Origin: Piscicola geometra
Lineage: Eukaryota > Annelida > Clitellata > Hirudinida > Piscicolidae
Reading direction: 5' to 3'
Assembly: GCA_943735955.1 (NCBI GenBank)
Contig: OX030958.1
Coordinates: 12,158,362-12,222,361, forward strand
DNA length: 64,000 bases
In this document: positions 11,286-25,685 of the stretch, piece by piece
How positions within the stretch are numbered: position 1 is the stretch's first letter
Layout: every line of letters starts with the position of its first letter
The notes under the pieces: generated by a model
Told to the model about the DNA's origin: nothing
The model's input: only the letters and a program-made list of their open reading frames with translations
Databases searched by the model: none
Made by a program: the position numbers and the translations under genes

Positions 11286-14200
11286 AGACGATGAAGACGA
11301 TGAAGACGATGAAGACGAGGAAGACGGTGATGACGATGAAGACGATGAAGACGGTGAAGACGATGAAGACGGTGAAGACGATGAAGACGGTGAAGACGGT
11401 GAAGACGAACGATGAAGACGATGAAGACGGTGAAGACGATGAAGACGATGAAAACGGTGAAGACGATGAAGACGGTGAAGACGATGAAGACGGTGAAGAC
11501 GGTGAAGACGAACGATGAAGACGATGAAAACGGTGAAGACGATGAAGACGGTGAAGACGAACGATGAAGACGATGAAGACGGTGAAGACGATGAAGACGG
11601 TGAAGACGATGAAGACGGTGAAGACGGTGAAGACGGTGAAGACGGTGGAGACGATGAAGACAATGAAGACGATGAAGATGGTGAAGACGATGAAGACGGT
11701 TAAGACGGTGAAGACGATGAAGACGGTGAAGACAATGAAGACGGTGAAGACGATCAAGACGATGAAGACGATGAAGACGAACGATGAAGACGATGAAGAC
11801 GATGAAGACGCTGAAGACGATGAAGACGATGAAGATGATGAAGACGATGAAGACGATGAAGACGGTGAAGACGATGAAGACGATGAAGACGATGAAGACG
11901 ATGAAGACGAACGATAAAGACGATGAAGACGAACGATGAAGACGATGAAGACGGGGAAGACGGTGAAGACGATGAAGACGATAAAGACGGTGAAGACGAA
12001 CGATGAAGACGTTGAAGACGGTGAAGACGATGAAGACGGTGAAGACGATGAAGACGGTGAAGACGATGAAGATGGTGAAGACGATGAAGACGGTGAAGAC
12101 GATGAAGACGGTGAAGACGATGAAGACGGTGAAGACGGTGAAGACGATGAAGACGGTGAAGACGATGAAGACTGTGAAGACGGTGTAGACGAACGATGAA
12201 GACGGTGAAGACGATGAAGACGGTGAAGACGATGAAGACAATGAAGACGATGAAGACGGTGAAGACGGTGAAGACGATGAAGACGATGATGAAGACGATG
12301 AAGACGATGAAGACGATGAAGACGATGAAGACGGTGAAGACGGTGAAGACGATGAAGACGGTGAAGACGGTGAAGACGGTGAAGACGGTGAAGACGGTGA
12401 AGACGGTGAAGACGATGAAGACGGTGAAGACGATGAAGACGGTGAAGACGATGAAGACGGTGAAGACGATGAAGACGATGATGAAGACGATGAAGACGAT
12501 GAAGACGGTGAAGACGATGAAGACGATGAAGACGATGAAGACGGTGAAGACGATGAAGACGGTGAAGACGATGAAGACGGTGAAGACGGTGAAGACGGTG
12601 AAGACGATGAAGACGATGAAGACGGTGAAGACGATGAAGACGATGAAGACGATAAAGACGGTGAAGACGGTGAAGACGGTGAAGACAATGAAGACGATGA
12701 AGACGATGAAGACGGTGAAGACGGTGAAGACGGTGAAAACGATGAAGACGATGAAGACGATGAAGACGGTGAAGACGGTGAGGACGATGAAGACGGTGAA
12801 GACGATGAAGACGATGAAGACGATGAAGACGATGAAGACGAACGATAAAGACGATGAAGACGAACGATGAAGACGATGAAGACGATGAAGACGGTGAAGA
12901 CGGTGAAGACGGTGAAAACGATGAAGACGATGAAGACGATGAAGACGGTGAAGACGGTGAGGACGATGAAGACGGTGAAGACGATGAAGACGATGAAGAC
13001 GATGAAGACGATGAAGACGAACGATAAAGACGATGAAGACGAACGATGAAGACGATGAAGACGGGGAAGACGGTGAAGACGATGAAGACGATGAAGACGG
13101 TGAAGACGAACGATGAAGACGTTGAAGACGGTGAAGACGATGAAGACGGTGAAGACGATGAAGACGGTGAAGACGATGAAGATGGTGAAGACGATGAAGA
13201 CGGTGAAGACGATGAAGACGGTGAAGACGATGAAGACGGTGAAGACGATGAAGACGATGAAGACGGTGAAGACGGTGAAGACGGTGAAGACGATGAAGAC
13301 GGTGAAGACGATGAAGACTGTGAAGACGGTGTAGACGAACGATGAAGACGGTGAAGACGATGAAGACGGTGAAGACGATGAAGACAATGAAGACGATGAA
13401 GATGATGAAGACGATCGATGAAGACGGTGAAGACGGTGAGGACGGTGAAGACGGTGAAGACGGTGAAGACGATGAAGACGGTGAAGACGATGAAGACGGT
13501 GAAGACGATGAAGACGGTGAAGACGATGAAGACGATGATGAAGACGATGAAGACGATGAAGACGGTGAAGACGATGAAGACGATGAAGACGATGAAGACG
13601 GTGAAGACGATGAAGACGGTGAAGACGGTGAAGACGAACGATGAAGACGATGAAGACGGTGAAGACGATGAAGACGGTGAAGACGATGAAGACGGTGAAG
13701 ACGGTGAAGACGGTGAAGACGGTGGAGACGATGAAGACAATGAAGACGATGAAGATGGTGAAGACGATGAAGACGGTTAAGACGGTGAAGACGATGAAGA
13801 CGGTGAAGACAATGAAGACGGTGAAGACGATCAAGACGATGAAGACGATGAAGACGAACGATGAAGACGATGAAGACGATGAAGACGCTGAAGACGATGA
13901 AGACGATGAAGATGATGAAGACGATGAAGACGATGAAGACGGTGAAGACGATGAAGACGATGAAGACGATGAAGACGATGAAGACGAACGATAAAGACGA
14001 TGAAGACGAACGATGAAGACGATGAAGACGGGGAAGACGGTGAAGACGATGAAGACGATAAAGACGGTGAAGACGAACGATGAAGACGTTGAAGACGGTG
14101 AAGACGATGAAGACGGTGAAGACGATGAAGACGGTGAAGACGATGAAGATGGTGAAGACGATGAAGACGGTGAAGACGATGAAGACGGTGAAGACGATGA

Positions 14201-16030
14201 AGACGGTGAAGACGGTGAAGACGATGAAGACGGTGAAGACGATGAAGACTGTGAAGACGGTGTAGACGAACGATGAAGACGGTGAAGACGATGAAGACGG
14301 TGAAGACGATGAAGACAATGAAGACGATGAAGATGATGAAGACGATCGATGAAGACGGTGAAGACGGTGAAGACGGTGAAGACGGTGAAGACGATGAAGA
14401 CGGTGAAGACGATGAAGACGGTGAAGACGATGAAGACGGTGAAGACGATGAAGACGATGATGAAGACGATGAAGACGATGAAGACGGTGAAGACGATGAA
14501 GACGATGAAGACGATGAAGACGGTGAAGACGATGAAGACGGTGAAGACGATGAAGACGGTGAAGACGGTGAAGACGGTGAAGACGATGAAGACGATGAAG
14601 ACGGTGAAGACGATGAAGACGATGAAGACGATAAAGACGGTGAAGACGGTGAAGACGGTGAAGACAATGAAGACGATGAAGACGATGAAGACGGTGAAGA
14701 CGGTGAAGACGGTGAAAACGATGAAGACGATGAAGACGATGAAGACGGTGAAGACGGTGAGGACGATGAAGACGGTGAAGACGATGAAGACGATGAAGAC
14801 GATGAAGACGATGAAGACGAACGATAAAGACGATGAAGACGAACGATGAAGACGATGAAGACGGGGAAGACGGTGAAGACGATGAAGACGATGAAGACGG
14901 TGAAGACGAACGATGAAGACGTTGAAGACGAAGAAGACGATGAAGACGGTGAAGACGATGAAGACGGTGAAGACGATGAAGATGGTGAAGACGATGAAGA
15001 CGGTGAAGACGATGAAGACGGTGAAGACGATGAAGACGGTGAAGACGATGAAGACGATGAAGACGGTGAAGACGGTGAAGACGTTGAAGACGATGAAGAC
15101 GGTGAAGACGATGAAGACTGTGAAGACGGTGTAGACGAACGATGAAGACGGTGAAGACGATGAAGACGGTGAAGACGATGAAGACAATGAAGACGATGAA
15201 GATGATGAAGACGATCGATGAAGACGGTGAAGACGGTGAAGACGGTGAAGACGGTGAAGACGATGAAGACGGTGAAGACGATGAAGACGGTGAAGACGAT
15301 GAAGACGGTGAAGACGATGAAGACGATGATGAAGACGATGAAGACGATGAAGACGGTGAAGACGATGAAGACGATGAAGACGATGAAGACGGTGAAGACG
15401 ATGAAGACGGTGAAGACGATGAAGACGGTGAAGACGGTGAAGACGGTGAAGACGATGAAGACGATGAAGACGGTGAAGACGATGAAGACGATGAAGACGA
15501 TAAAGACGGTGAAGACGGTGAAGACGGTGAAGAGAATGAAGACGATGAAGACGATGAAGACGGTGAAGACGGTGAAGACGGTGAAAACGATGAAGACGAT
15601 GAAGACGATGAAGACGGTGAAGACGGTGAAGACGATGAAGACGGTGAAGACGGTGAAGACGATGATGACGATGAAGACGAACGATGAAGACGATGAAGAC
15701 GGTGAAGACGATGAAGAAGGTGAAGACAGTGAAGACGATGAAGACGATGAAGACGGTGAAGACGATGAAGACGGTGAAGACGGTGAAAACGATGAAGACG
15801 ATGAAGACGGTGAAGACGGTGAAGACGGTGAAGACGATGAAGACGATGAAGACGGTGAAGACGATGAAGACGATGAAGACGGTGAAGGCGATGAAGACGG
15901 TGAAGACGGTGAAGACGGTGAAGACGGTGAAGACGATGAAGACGATGAAGACGGTGAAGACGGTGAAGACGATGAAGACGATGAAGACGATGAAGACGGT
16001 GAAGACGATGAAGACGATGAAGACGATGAA
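11286..16030 (+). repeat. 9-bp satellite, block 3
   Basis: This 4.75-kb block starts as a copy of block 2 (8,381 onward, offset 2,905). It carries four repeat-B modules opening at 11,936, 13,046, 14,013 and 14,846. Phase breaks of the GATCGATGAAG type occur near 13,414, 14,346 and 15,215. A direct duplication of about 180 bp is visible at 12,687-12,866 and 12,867-13,049, both containing GGTGAGGACGATGAAG. The last 0.4 kb is the usual left spacer flank, here with a GAAGAAGGTGAAGACAGT variant. Confidence 0.95.
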
Positions 16031-16650
16031 AGGTGTTGGTTGATATAGACAGCAGTTAAAATAAAATTGTTTCAATCTTATCGTCTCTTATACGGCCTTA
16101 TTTTCGTTTCACAAAAATTGAAACTCGATGTCTCACGCTAGTTAACTCTTGTATATTCTATAAGTATAGGCATGCTTCGAAACTCAAGATAATAAAGTTT
16201 CAAATGGCAACTCTTGTCAAATGAACTTATTTTGAGATTTGTCTCATGATTGAACGAAAGATTTTTTAAAATTTTTATGTAAAAAATTTTTCACCGGCAA
16301 TGAAATTCCACGCTAGGCCGAGATCCTCACCGCTCCGGTCGAATGCGCGAGAAAACATGCTTTAATCGGCTTGGGTCCCATTGAAACGCGATTATAATCT
16401 GTAAATTTACTCTTAATTTTCTAAGACTTTCATGTTTTTCAACGGCATCCGCCGTCGCATCTCCTATCTCCCTCGATGACCGCTCACTTAGTGTATTAAC
16501 AACTCGTTTCGATCTTATCGTCTATTTATCGTAATTAAATTTTTTTTTGCTTTATTCACCCCCCTTAGTTAAGGAAAAAGGGTAGATATGACCCCGCGGG
16601 CAGTCTCCGGGAAACCAAAGATTTTTGATTCCGGGGGAAGTATGGTTGCA
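16031..16650 (+). other. Short spacer 3 (rDNA IGS-like)
   Basis: This 620-bp spacer starts AGGTGTTGG. Its A/T tract reads TTTTTATGTAAAAAATTTTT, a form shared only with spacer 4. It is the only spacer with a changed candidate promoter core (CTATAAGTATAGG, G to A, at 16,150-16,175). The rest of the spacer, including the T9 run and the CACCCCCCTTAG motif near the right end, is as in the other short spacers. Confidence 0.85.
16150..16175 (+). promoter_or_regulatory. Variant candidate Pol I spacer promoter element
   Basis: This copy reads CTATAAGTATAGG where the other 14 read CTATAGGTATAGG, a G to A change inside the otherwise invariant core. If the element is a real promoter, this copy is a natural test of whether that base matters. 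Confidence 0.25.
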
Positions 16651-17881
16651 AGACGATGAAGACGATGAAGACGATGAAGACGAGGAAGACGGTGAAGACG
16701 ATGAAGACGATGAAGACGGTGAAGACGATGAAGACGGTGAAGACGATGAAGACGGTGAAGACGGTGAAGACGAACGATGAAGACGATGAAGACGGTGAAG
16801 ACGATGAAGACGATGAAAACGGTGAAGACGATGAAGACGGTGAAGACGATGAAGACGGTGAAGACGGTGAAGACGAACGATGAAGACGATGAAGACGGTG
16901 AAGACGAACGATGAAGACGATGAAGACGGTGAAGACGATGAAGACGGTGAAGACGAACGATGAAGACGATGAAGACGGTGAAGACGATGAAGACGGTGAA
17001 GACGATGAAGACGGTGAAGACGGTGAAGACGGTGAAGACGGTGGAGACGATGAAGACAATGAAGACGATGAAGATGGTGAAGACGATGAAGACGGTTAAG
17101 ACGGTGAAGACGATGAAGACGGTGAAGACAATGAAGACGGTGAAGACGATCAAGACGATCAAGACGATGAAGACGAACGATGAAGACGATGAAGACGATG
17201 AAGACGGTGAAGACGATGAAGACGATGAAGATGATGAAGACGATGAAGACGGTGAAGACGATGAAGACGATGAAGACGGTGAAGACGATGAAGACGATGA
17301 AGACGATAAAGACGGTGAAGACGGTGAAGACGGTGAAGAGAATGAAGACGATGAAGACGATGAAGACGGTGAAGACGGTGAAGAGAATGAAGACGATGAA
17401 GACGATGAAGACGGTGAAGACGGTGAAGACGGTGAAAACGATGAAGACGATGAAGACGATGAAGACGGTGAAGACGGTGAAGACGATGAAGACGGTGAAG
17501 ACGGTGAAGACGATGATGACGATGAAGACGAACGATGAAGACGATGAAGACGGTGAAGACGATGAAGAAGGTGAAGACAGTGAAGACGATGAAGACGATG
17601 AAGACGGTGAAGACGATGAAGACGGTGAAGACGGTGAAAACGATGAAGACGATGAAGACGGTGAAGACGGTGAAGACGGTGAAGACGATGAAGACGATGA
17701 AGACGGTGAAGACGATGAAGACGATGAAGACGGTGAAGGCGATGAAGACGGTGAAGACGGTGAAGACGGTGAAGACGGTGAAGACGATGAAGACGATGAA
17801 GACGGTGAAGACGGTGAAGACGATGAAGACGATGAAGACGATGAAGACGGTGAAGACGATGAAGACGATGAAGACGATGAA
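16651..17881 (+). repeat. 9-bp satellite, block 4
   Basis: This 1.23-kb block is a shortened version of the usual inter-spacer block: the right flank of spacer 3 is joined to the left flank of spacer 4 with the middle modules missing. It has two GACGATCAAGACGATCAAG variants in tandem near 17,150 and two GGTGAAGAGAATGAAG variants near 17,333 and 17,381. The second pair marks a local 48-bp duplication. Confidence 0.95.
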
Positions 17882-18501
17882 AGGTGTTGGTTGATATAGA
17901 CAGCAGTTAAAATAAAATTGTTTCAATCTTATCGTCTCTTATACGGCCTTATTTTCGTTTCACAAAAATTGAAACTCGATGTCTCACGCTAGTTAACTCT
18001 TGTATATTCTATAGGTATAGGCATGCTTCGAAACTCAAGATAATAAAGTTTCAAATGGCAACTCTTGTCAAATGAACTTATTTTGAGATTTGTCTCATGA
18101 TTGAACGAAAGATTTTTTAAAATTTTTATGTAAAAAATTTTTCACCGGCAATGAAATTCCACGCTAGGCCGAGATCCTCACCGCTCCGGTCGAATGCGCG
18201 AGAAAACATGCTTTAATCGGCTTGGGTCCCATTGAAACGCGATTATAATCTGTAAATTTACTCTTAATTTTCTAAGACTTTCATGTTTTTCAACGGCATC
18301 CGCCGTCGCATCTCCTATCTCCCTCGATGACCGCTCACTTAGTGTATTAACAACTCGTTTCGATCTTATCGTCTATTTATCGTAATTAAATTTTTTTTTG
18401 CTTTATTCACCCCCCTTAGTTAAGGAAAAAGGGTAGATATGACCCCGCGGGCAGTCTCCGGGAAACCAAAGATTTTTGACTCCGGGGGAAGTATGGTTGC
18501 A
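17882..18501 (+). other. Short spacer 4 (rDNA IGS-like)
   Basis: This 620-bp spacer is the close partner of spacer 3 (shared TTTTTATGTAAAAAATTTTT tract). It has the standard CTATAGGTATAGG core and one private substitution near the right end, TTTTTGACTCCGGGGG where all others read TTTTTGATTCC. Confidence 0.85.
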
Positions 18502-21398
18502 AGACGATGAAGACGATGAAGACGATGAAGACGAGGAAGACGGTGAAGACGATGAAGACGATGAAGACGGTGAAGACGATGAAGACGGTGAAGACGATGA
18601 AGACGGTGAAGACGGTGAAGACGAACGATGAAGACGATGAAGACGGTGAAGACGATGAAGACGATGAAAACGGTGAAGACGATGAAGACGGTGAAGACGA
18701 TGAAGACGGTGAAGACGGTGAAGACGAACGATGAAGACGATGAAGACGGTGAAGACGATGAAGACGGTGAAGACGAACGATGAAGACGATGAAGACGGTG
18801 AAGACGATGAAGACGGTGAAGACGATGAAGACGGTGAAGACGGTGAAGACGGTGAAGACGGTGGAGACGATGAAGACAATGAAGACGATGAAGATGGTGA
18901 AGACGATGAAGACGGTTAAGACGGTGAAGACGATGAAGACGGTGAAGACAATGAAGACGGTGAAGACGATCAAGACGATGAAGACGATGAAGACGAACGA
19001 TGAAGACGATGAAGACGATGAAGACGGTGAAGACGATGAAGACGATGAAGATGATGAAGACGATGAAGACGATGAAGACGGTGAAGACGATGAAGACGAT
19101 GAAGACGATGAAGACGATGAAGACGAACGATAAAGACGATGAAGACGAACGATGAAGACGATGAAGACGGGGAAGACGGTGAAGACGGTGAAGACGATGA
19201 AGACGATGAAGACGGTGAAGACGAACGATGAAGACGTTGAAGACGGTGAAGACGATGAAGACGGTGAAAACGATGAAGACGGTGAAGACGATGAAGACGG
19301 TGAAGACGATGAAGACGGTGAAGACGATGAAGACGGTGAAGACGATGAAGACGGTGAAGACGATGAAGACGATGAAGACGGTGAAGACGGTGAAGACGGT
19401 GAAGACGATGAAGACGGTGAAGACGATGAAGACTGTGAAGACGGTGTAGACGAACGATGAAGAAGGTGAAGACGATGAAGACGGTGAAGACGATGAAGAC
19501 GGTGAAGACGATGAAGATGATGAAGACGATCGATGAAGACGGTGAAGACGGTGAAGACGGTGAAGACGGTGAAGACGGTGAAGACGGTGAAGACGATGAA
19601 GACGGTGAAGACGATGAAGACGATGAAGACGGTGAAGACGAACGATGAAGACGATGAAGACGGTGAAGACGATGAAGACGATGAAGACGGTGAAGACGAT
19701 GAAGACGGTGAAGACGATGAAGACGGTGAAGACAGTGAAGACGATGAAGACGATGAAGACGGTGAAGACGATGAAGACGGTGAAGACGGTGAAAACGATG
19801 AAGACGATGAAGACGGTGAAGGCGGTGAAGACGGTGAAGACGATGAAGACAATGAAGACGGTGAAGACGATGAAGACGATGAAGACGGTGAAGGCGATGA
19901 AGACGGTGAAGACGGTGAAGACGGTGAAGACGGTGAAGACGATGAAGACGATGAAGACGGTGAAGACGGTGAAGACGATAAAGACGATGAAGACGATGAA
20001 GACGGTGAAGACGATGAAGACGGTGAAGACGATGAAGACGATGAAGACGATGAAGACGATGAAGACGGTGAAGACGGTGAAGACGGTGAAGACAATGAAG
20101 ACGATGAAGACGATGAAGACGGTGAAGACGGTGAAGACGGTGAAGACGGTGAAAAAGATGAAGACGATGAAGACGATGAAGACGGTGAAGACGGTGAAGA
20201 CGGTGAAGACGGTGAAGACGGTGAAGACGATGAAGACGATGAAGACGAACGATGAAGACGATGAAGACGGTGAAGACGATGAAGACGGTGAAGACGGTGA
20301 AGACGATGAAGACGATGAAGACGGTGAAGACGATGAAGACGGTGAAGACGGTGAAAACGATGAAGACAATAAAGACGGTGAAGACGGTGAAGACGGTGAA
20401 GACGGTGAAGACGGTGAAGACGATGAAGACGATGAAGACGGTGAAGACGATGAAGACGATGAAGACGGTGAAGGCGATGAAGACGGTGAAGACGGTGAAA
20501 ACGGTGAAGACGATGAAAACGATGAAGACGGTGAAGACGGTGAAGACGATGAAGACGGTGAAGACGGTGAAAACGGTGAAGACGGTGAAGACGGTGAAGA
20601 CGATGAAGACGATGAAGACGGTGAAGACGATGAAGACGATGAAGACGATGAAGACGGTGAAGACGGTGAAGACGGTGAAGACGATGAAGACGATGAAGAC
20701 GATGAAGACGGTGAAGACGGTGAAGACGGTGAAAACGATGAAGACGATGAAGACGATGAAGACGGTGAAGACGATGAAGACGGTGAAGACGATGATGACG
20801 ATGAAGACGAACGATGAAGACGATGAAGACGGTGAAGACGATGAAGACGATGAAGACGATGAAGACGATGAAGACGGCGAAGACGGTGAAGACGGTGAAG
20901 ACAATGAAGACGATGAAGACGATGAAGACGGTGAAGACGGTGAAGACGGTGAAAACGATGAAGACGATGAAGACGATGAAGACGGTGAAGACGGTGAAGA
21001 CGATGAAGACGGTGAAGACGGTGAAGACGATGATGACGATGAAGACGAACGATGAAGACGATGAAGACGGTGAAGACGATGAAGACGGTGAAGACAGTGA
21101 AGACGATGAAGACGATGAAGACGGTGAAGACGATGAAGACGGTGAAGACGGTGAAAACGATGAAAACGATGAAGACGGTGAAGACGGTGAAGACGGTGAA
21201 GACGATGAAGACGATGAAGACGGTGAAGACGATGAAGACGATGAAGACGGTGAAGGCGATGAAGACGGTGAAGACGGTGAAGACGGTGAAGACGGTGAAA
21301 ACGATGAAGACGATGAAGACGGTGAAGACGGTGAAGACGATGAAGACGATGAAGACGATGAAGACGGTGAAGACGATGAAGACGATGAAGACGATGAA
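18502..21398 (+). repeat. 9-bp satellite, block 5
   Basis: This 2.90-kb block contains one repeat-B module (19,152) and a GAAGAAGGTGAAG variant near 19,457. The stretch from about 19,457 to 21,398 reappears at an offset of 3,667-3,676 bp in block 6. A GACGGCGAAGAC variant near 20,873 helps to identify the copy. Confidence 0.95.
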
Positions 21399-22018
21399 AG
21401 GTGTTGGTTGATATAGACAGCAGTTAAAATAAAATTGTTTCAATCTTATCGTCTCTTATACGGCCTTATTTTCGTTTCACAAAAATTGAAACTCGATGTC
21501 TCACGCTAGTTAACTCTTGTATATTCTATAGGTATAGGCATGCTTCGAAACTCAAGATAATAAAGTTTCAAATGGCAACTCTTGTCAAATGAACTTATTT
21601 TGAGATTTGTCTCATGATTGAACGAAAGATTTTTTAAAATTTTTATTTAAAAATTTTTTCACCGGCAATGAAATTCCACGCTAGGCCGAGATCCTCACCG
21701 CTCCGGTCGAATGCGCGAGAAAACATGCTTTAATCAGCTTGGGTCCCATTGAAACGCGATTATAATCTGTAAATTTACTCTTAATTTTCTAAGACTTTCA
21801 TGTTTTTCAACGGCATCCGCCGTCGCATCTCCTATCTCCCTCGATGACCGCTCACTTAGTGTATTAACAACTCGTTTCGATCTTATCGTCTATTTATCGT
21901 AATTAAATTTTTTTTTGCTTTATTCACCCCCCTTAGTTAAGGAAAAAGGGTAGATATGACCCCGCGGGCAGTCTCCGGGAAACCAAAGATTTTTGATTCC
22001 GGGGGAAGTATGGTTGCA
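21399..22018 (+). other. Short spacer 5 (rDNA IGS-like)
   Basis: This is the first spacer reading TTAATCAGCTTGGG, where spacers 1-4 read TTAATCGGCTTGGG; the A form continues through spacer 9. Its A/T tract reads TTTTTATTTAAAAATTTTTT, shared only with spacer 6. Length is 620 bp. Confidence 0.85.
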
Positions 22019-25000
22019 AGACGATGAAGACGATGAAGACGAGGAAGACGGTGAAGACGATGAAGACGATGAAGACGGTGAAGACGATGAAGACGGTGAA
22101 GACGACGAAGACGGTGAAGACGGTGAAGACGAACGATGAAGACGATGAAGACGGTGAAGACGATGAAGACGATGAAAACGGTGAAGACGATGAAGACGGT
22201 GAAGACGATGAAGACGGTGAAGACGGTGAAGACGAACGATGAAGACGATGAAGACGGTGAAGACGATGAAGACGGTGAAGACGAACGATGAAGACGATGA
22301 AGACGGTGAAGACGATGAAGACGGTGAAGACGATGAAGACGGTGAAGACGGTGAAGACGGTGAAGACGGTGAAGACGGTGAAGACGATGAAGACAATGAA
22401 GACGATGAAGATGGTGAAGACGATGAAGACGGTTAAGACGGTGAAGACGATGAAGACGGTGAAGACGATGAAGACGGTGAAGACGGTGAAAACGGTGAAG
22501 ACGGTGAAGACGGTGAAGACGATGAAGACGATGAAGACGGTGAAGACGATGAAGACGATGAAGACGATGAAGACGATGAAGACGGTGAAGACGGTGAAGA
22601 CGGTGAAGACGGTGAAGACGATGAAGACGATGAAGACGATGAAGACGATGAAGACGGTGAAGACGGTGAAGACGGTGAAGACGATGAAGACGATGAAGAC
22701 GGTGAAGACGGTGAAGACGGTGAAAACGATGAAGACGATGAAGACGATGAAGACGGTGAAGACGATGAAGACGGTGAAGACGATGATGACGATGAAGACG
22801 AACGATGAAGACGATGAAGACGGTGAAGACGATGAAGACGATGAAGACGATGAAGACGATGAAGACGGTGAAGACGGTGAAGACGGTGAAGACAATGAAG
22901 ACGATGAAGACGATGAAGACGGTGAAGACGGTGAAGACGGTGAAAACGATGAAGACGATGAAGACGATGAAGACGGTGAAGACGGTGAAGACGATGAAGA
23001 CGGTGAAGACGGTGAAGACGATGAAGACGGTGAAGACGATGAAGACGATGAAGACGGTGAAGACGGTGAAGACGGTGAAGACGATGAAGACGGTGAAGAC
23101 GATGAAGACTGTGAAGACGGTGTAGACGAACGATGAAGAAGGTGAAGACGATGAAGACGGTGAAGACGATGAAGACGGTGAAGACGATGAAGATGATGAA
23201 GACGATCGATGAAGACGGTGAAGACGGTGAAGACGGTGAAGACGGTGAAGACGGTGAAGACGATGAAGACGGTGAAGACGATGAAGACGATGAAGACGGT
23301 GAAGACGAACGATGAAGACGATGAAGACGGTGAAGACGATGAAGACGATTAAGACGGTGAAGACGATGAAGACGGTGAAGACGATGAAGACGGTGAAGAC
23401 AGTGAAGACGATGAAGACGATGAAGACGGTGAAGACGATGAAGACGGTGAAGACGGTGAAAACGATGAAGACGATGAAGACGGTGAAGGCGGTGAAGACG
23501 GTGAAGACGATGAAGACAATGAAGACGGTGAAGACGATGAAGACGATGAAGACGGTGAAGGCGATGAAGACGGTGAAGACGGTGAAGACGGTGAAGACGG
23601 TGAAGACGATGAAGACGATGAAGACGGTGAAGACGGTGAAGACGATAAAGACGATGAAGACGATGAAGACGGTGAAGACGATGAAGACGGTGAAGACGAT
23701 GAAGACGATGAAGACGATGAAGACGATGAAGACGGTGAAGACGGTGAAGACGGTGAAGACAATGAAGACGATGAAGACGATGAAGACGGTGAAGACGGTG
23801 AAGACGGTGAAGACGGTGAAAAAGATGAAGACGATGAAGACGATGAAGACGGTGAAGACGGTGAAGACGGTGAAGACGGTGAAGACGGTGAAGACGATGA
23901 AGACGATGAAGACGAACGATGAAGACGATGAAGACGGTGAAGACGATGAAGACGGTGAAGACGGTGAAGACGATGAAGACGATGAAGACGGTGAAGACGA
24001 TGAAGACGGTGAAGACGGTGAAAACGATGAAGACAATAAAGACGGTGAAGACGGTGAAGACGGTGAAGACGGTGAAGACGGTGAAGACGATGAAGACGAT
24101 GAAGACGGTGAAGACGATGAAGACGATGAAGACGGTGAAGGCGATGAAGACGGTGAAGACGGTGAAAACGGTGAAGACGATGAAAACGATGAAGACGGTG
24201 AAGACGGTGAAGACGATGAAGACGGTGAAGACGGTGAAAACGGTGAAGACGGTGAAGACGGTGAAGACGATGAAGACGATGAAGACGGTGAAGACGATGA
24301 AGACGATGAAGACGATGAAGACGGTGAAGACGGTGAAGACGGTGAAGACGATGAAGACGATGAAGACGATGAAGCCGGTGAAGACGGTGAAGACGGTGAA
24401 AACGATGAAGACGATGAAGACGATGAAGACGGTGAAGACGATGAAGACGGTGAAGACGATGATGACGATGAAGACGAACGATGAAGACGATGAAGACGGT
24501 GAAGACAATGAAGACGATGAAGACGATGAAGACGATGAAGACGGCGAAGACGGTGAAGACGGTGAAGACAATGAAGACGATGAAGACGATGAAGACGGTG
24601 AAGACGGTGAAGACGGTGAAAACGATGAAGACGATGAAGACGATGAAGACGGTGAAGACGGTGAAGACGATGAAGACGGTGAAGACGGTGAAGACGATGA
24701 TGACGATGAAGACGAACGATGAAGACGATGAAGACGGTGAAGACGATGAAGACGGTGAAGACAGTGAAGACGATGAAGACGATGAAGACGGTGAAGACGA
24801 TGAAGACGGTGAAGACGGTGAAAACGATGAAAACGATGAAGACGGTGAAGACGGTGAAGACGGTGAAGACGATGAAGACGATGAAGACGGTGAAGACGAT
24901 GAAGACGATGAAGACGGTGAAGGCGATGAAGACGGTGAAGACGGTGAAGACGGTGAAGACGGTGAAAACGATGAAGACGATGAAGACGGTGAAGACGGTG

Positions 25001-25065
25001 AAGACGATGAAGACGATGAAGACGATGAAGACGGTGAAGACGATGAAGACGATGAAGACGATGAA
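22019..25065 (+). repeat. 9-bp satellite, block 6
   Basis: This 3.05-kb block is a near copy of block 5 (offset 3,667 bp over most of its right two thirds). Differences include one fewer GATGAAGAC at the start, a GAAGACGACGAAGAC variant near 22,100, GATTAAGAC near 23,346, and GAAGCCGGT near 24,372. The GAAGACGACGAAG variant recurs next to spacers 6-9 and, without a spacer, at 43,846. Confidence 0.95.
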
Positions 25066-25685
25066 AGGTGTTGGTTGATATAGACAGCAGTTAAAATAAA
25101 ATTGTTTCAATCTTATCGTCTCTTATACGGCCTTATTTTCGTTTCACAAAAATTGAAACTCGATGTCTCACGCTAGTTAACTCTTGTATATTCTATAGGT
25201 ATAGGCATGCTTCGAAACTCAAGATAATAAAGTTTCAAATGGCAACTCTTGTCAAATGAACTTATTTTGAGATTTGTCTCATGATTGAACGAAAGATTTT
25301 TTAAAATTTTTATTTAAAAATTTTTTCACCGGCAATGAAATTCCACGCTAGGCCGAGATCCTCACCGCTCCGGTCGAATGCGCGAGAAAACATGCTTTAA
25401 TCAGCTTGGGTCCCATTGAAACGCGATTATAATCTGTAAATTTACTCTTAATTTTCTAAGACTTTCATGTTTTTCAACGGCATCCGCCGTCGCATCTCCT
25501 ATCTCCCTCGATGACCGCTCACTTAGTGTATTAACAACTCGTTTCGATCTTATCGTCTATTTATCGTAATTAAATTTTTTTTTGCTTTATTCACCCCCCT
25601 TAGTTAAGGAAAAAGGGTAGATATGACCCCGCGGGCAGTCTCCGGGAAACCAAAGATTTTTGATTCCGGGGGAAGTATGGTTGCA
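25066..25685 (+). other. Short spacer 6 (rDNA IGS-like)
   Basis: This 620-bp spacer is paired with spacer 5 by its A/T tract and its CAGCTTGGG form. The offset to spacer 5 is 3,667 bp, the same as for the surrounding satellite, so spacer and satellite were duplicated together. Confidence 0.85.

Noticed and set aside
17159..17926. Minus-strand frames beginning MKQFYFNCCLYQPT at many spacers, suggesting a repeated gene family
   Set aside because: The shared N-terminus is the left edge of the spacer read backwards. It recurs because the spacer DNA is repeated, and it then enters the satellite.
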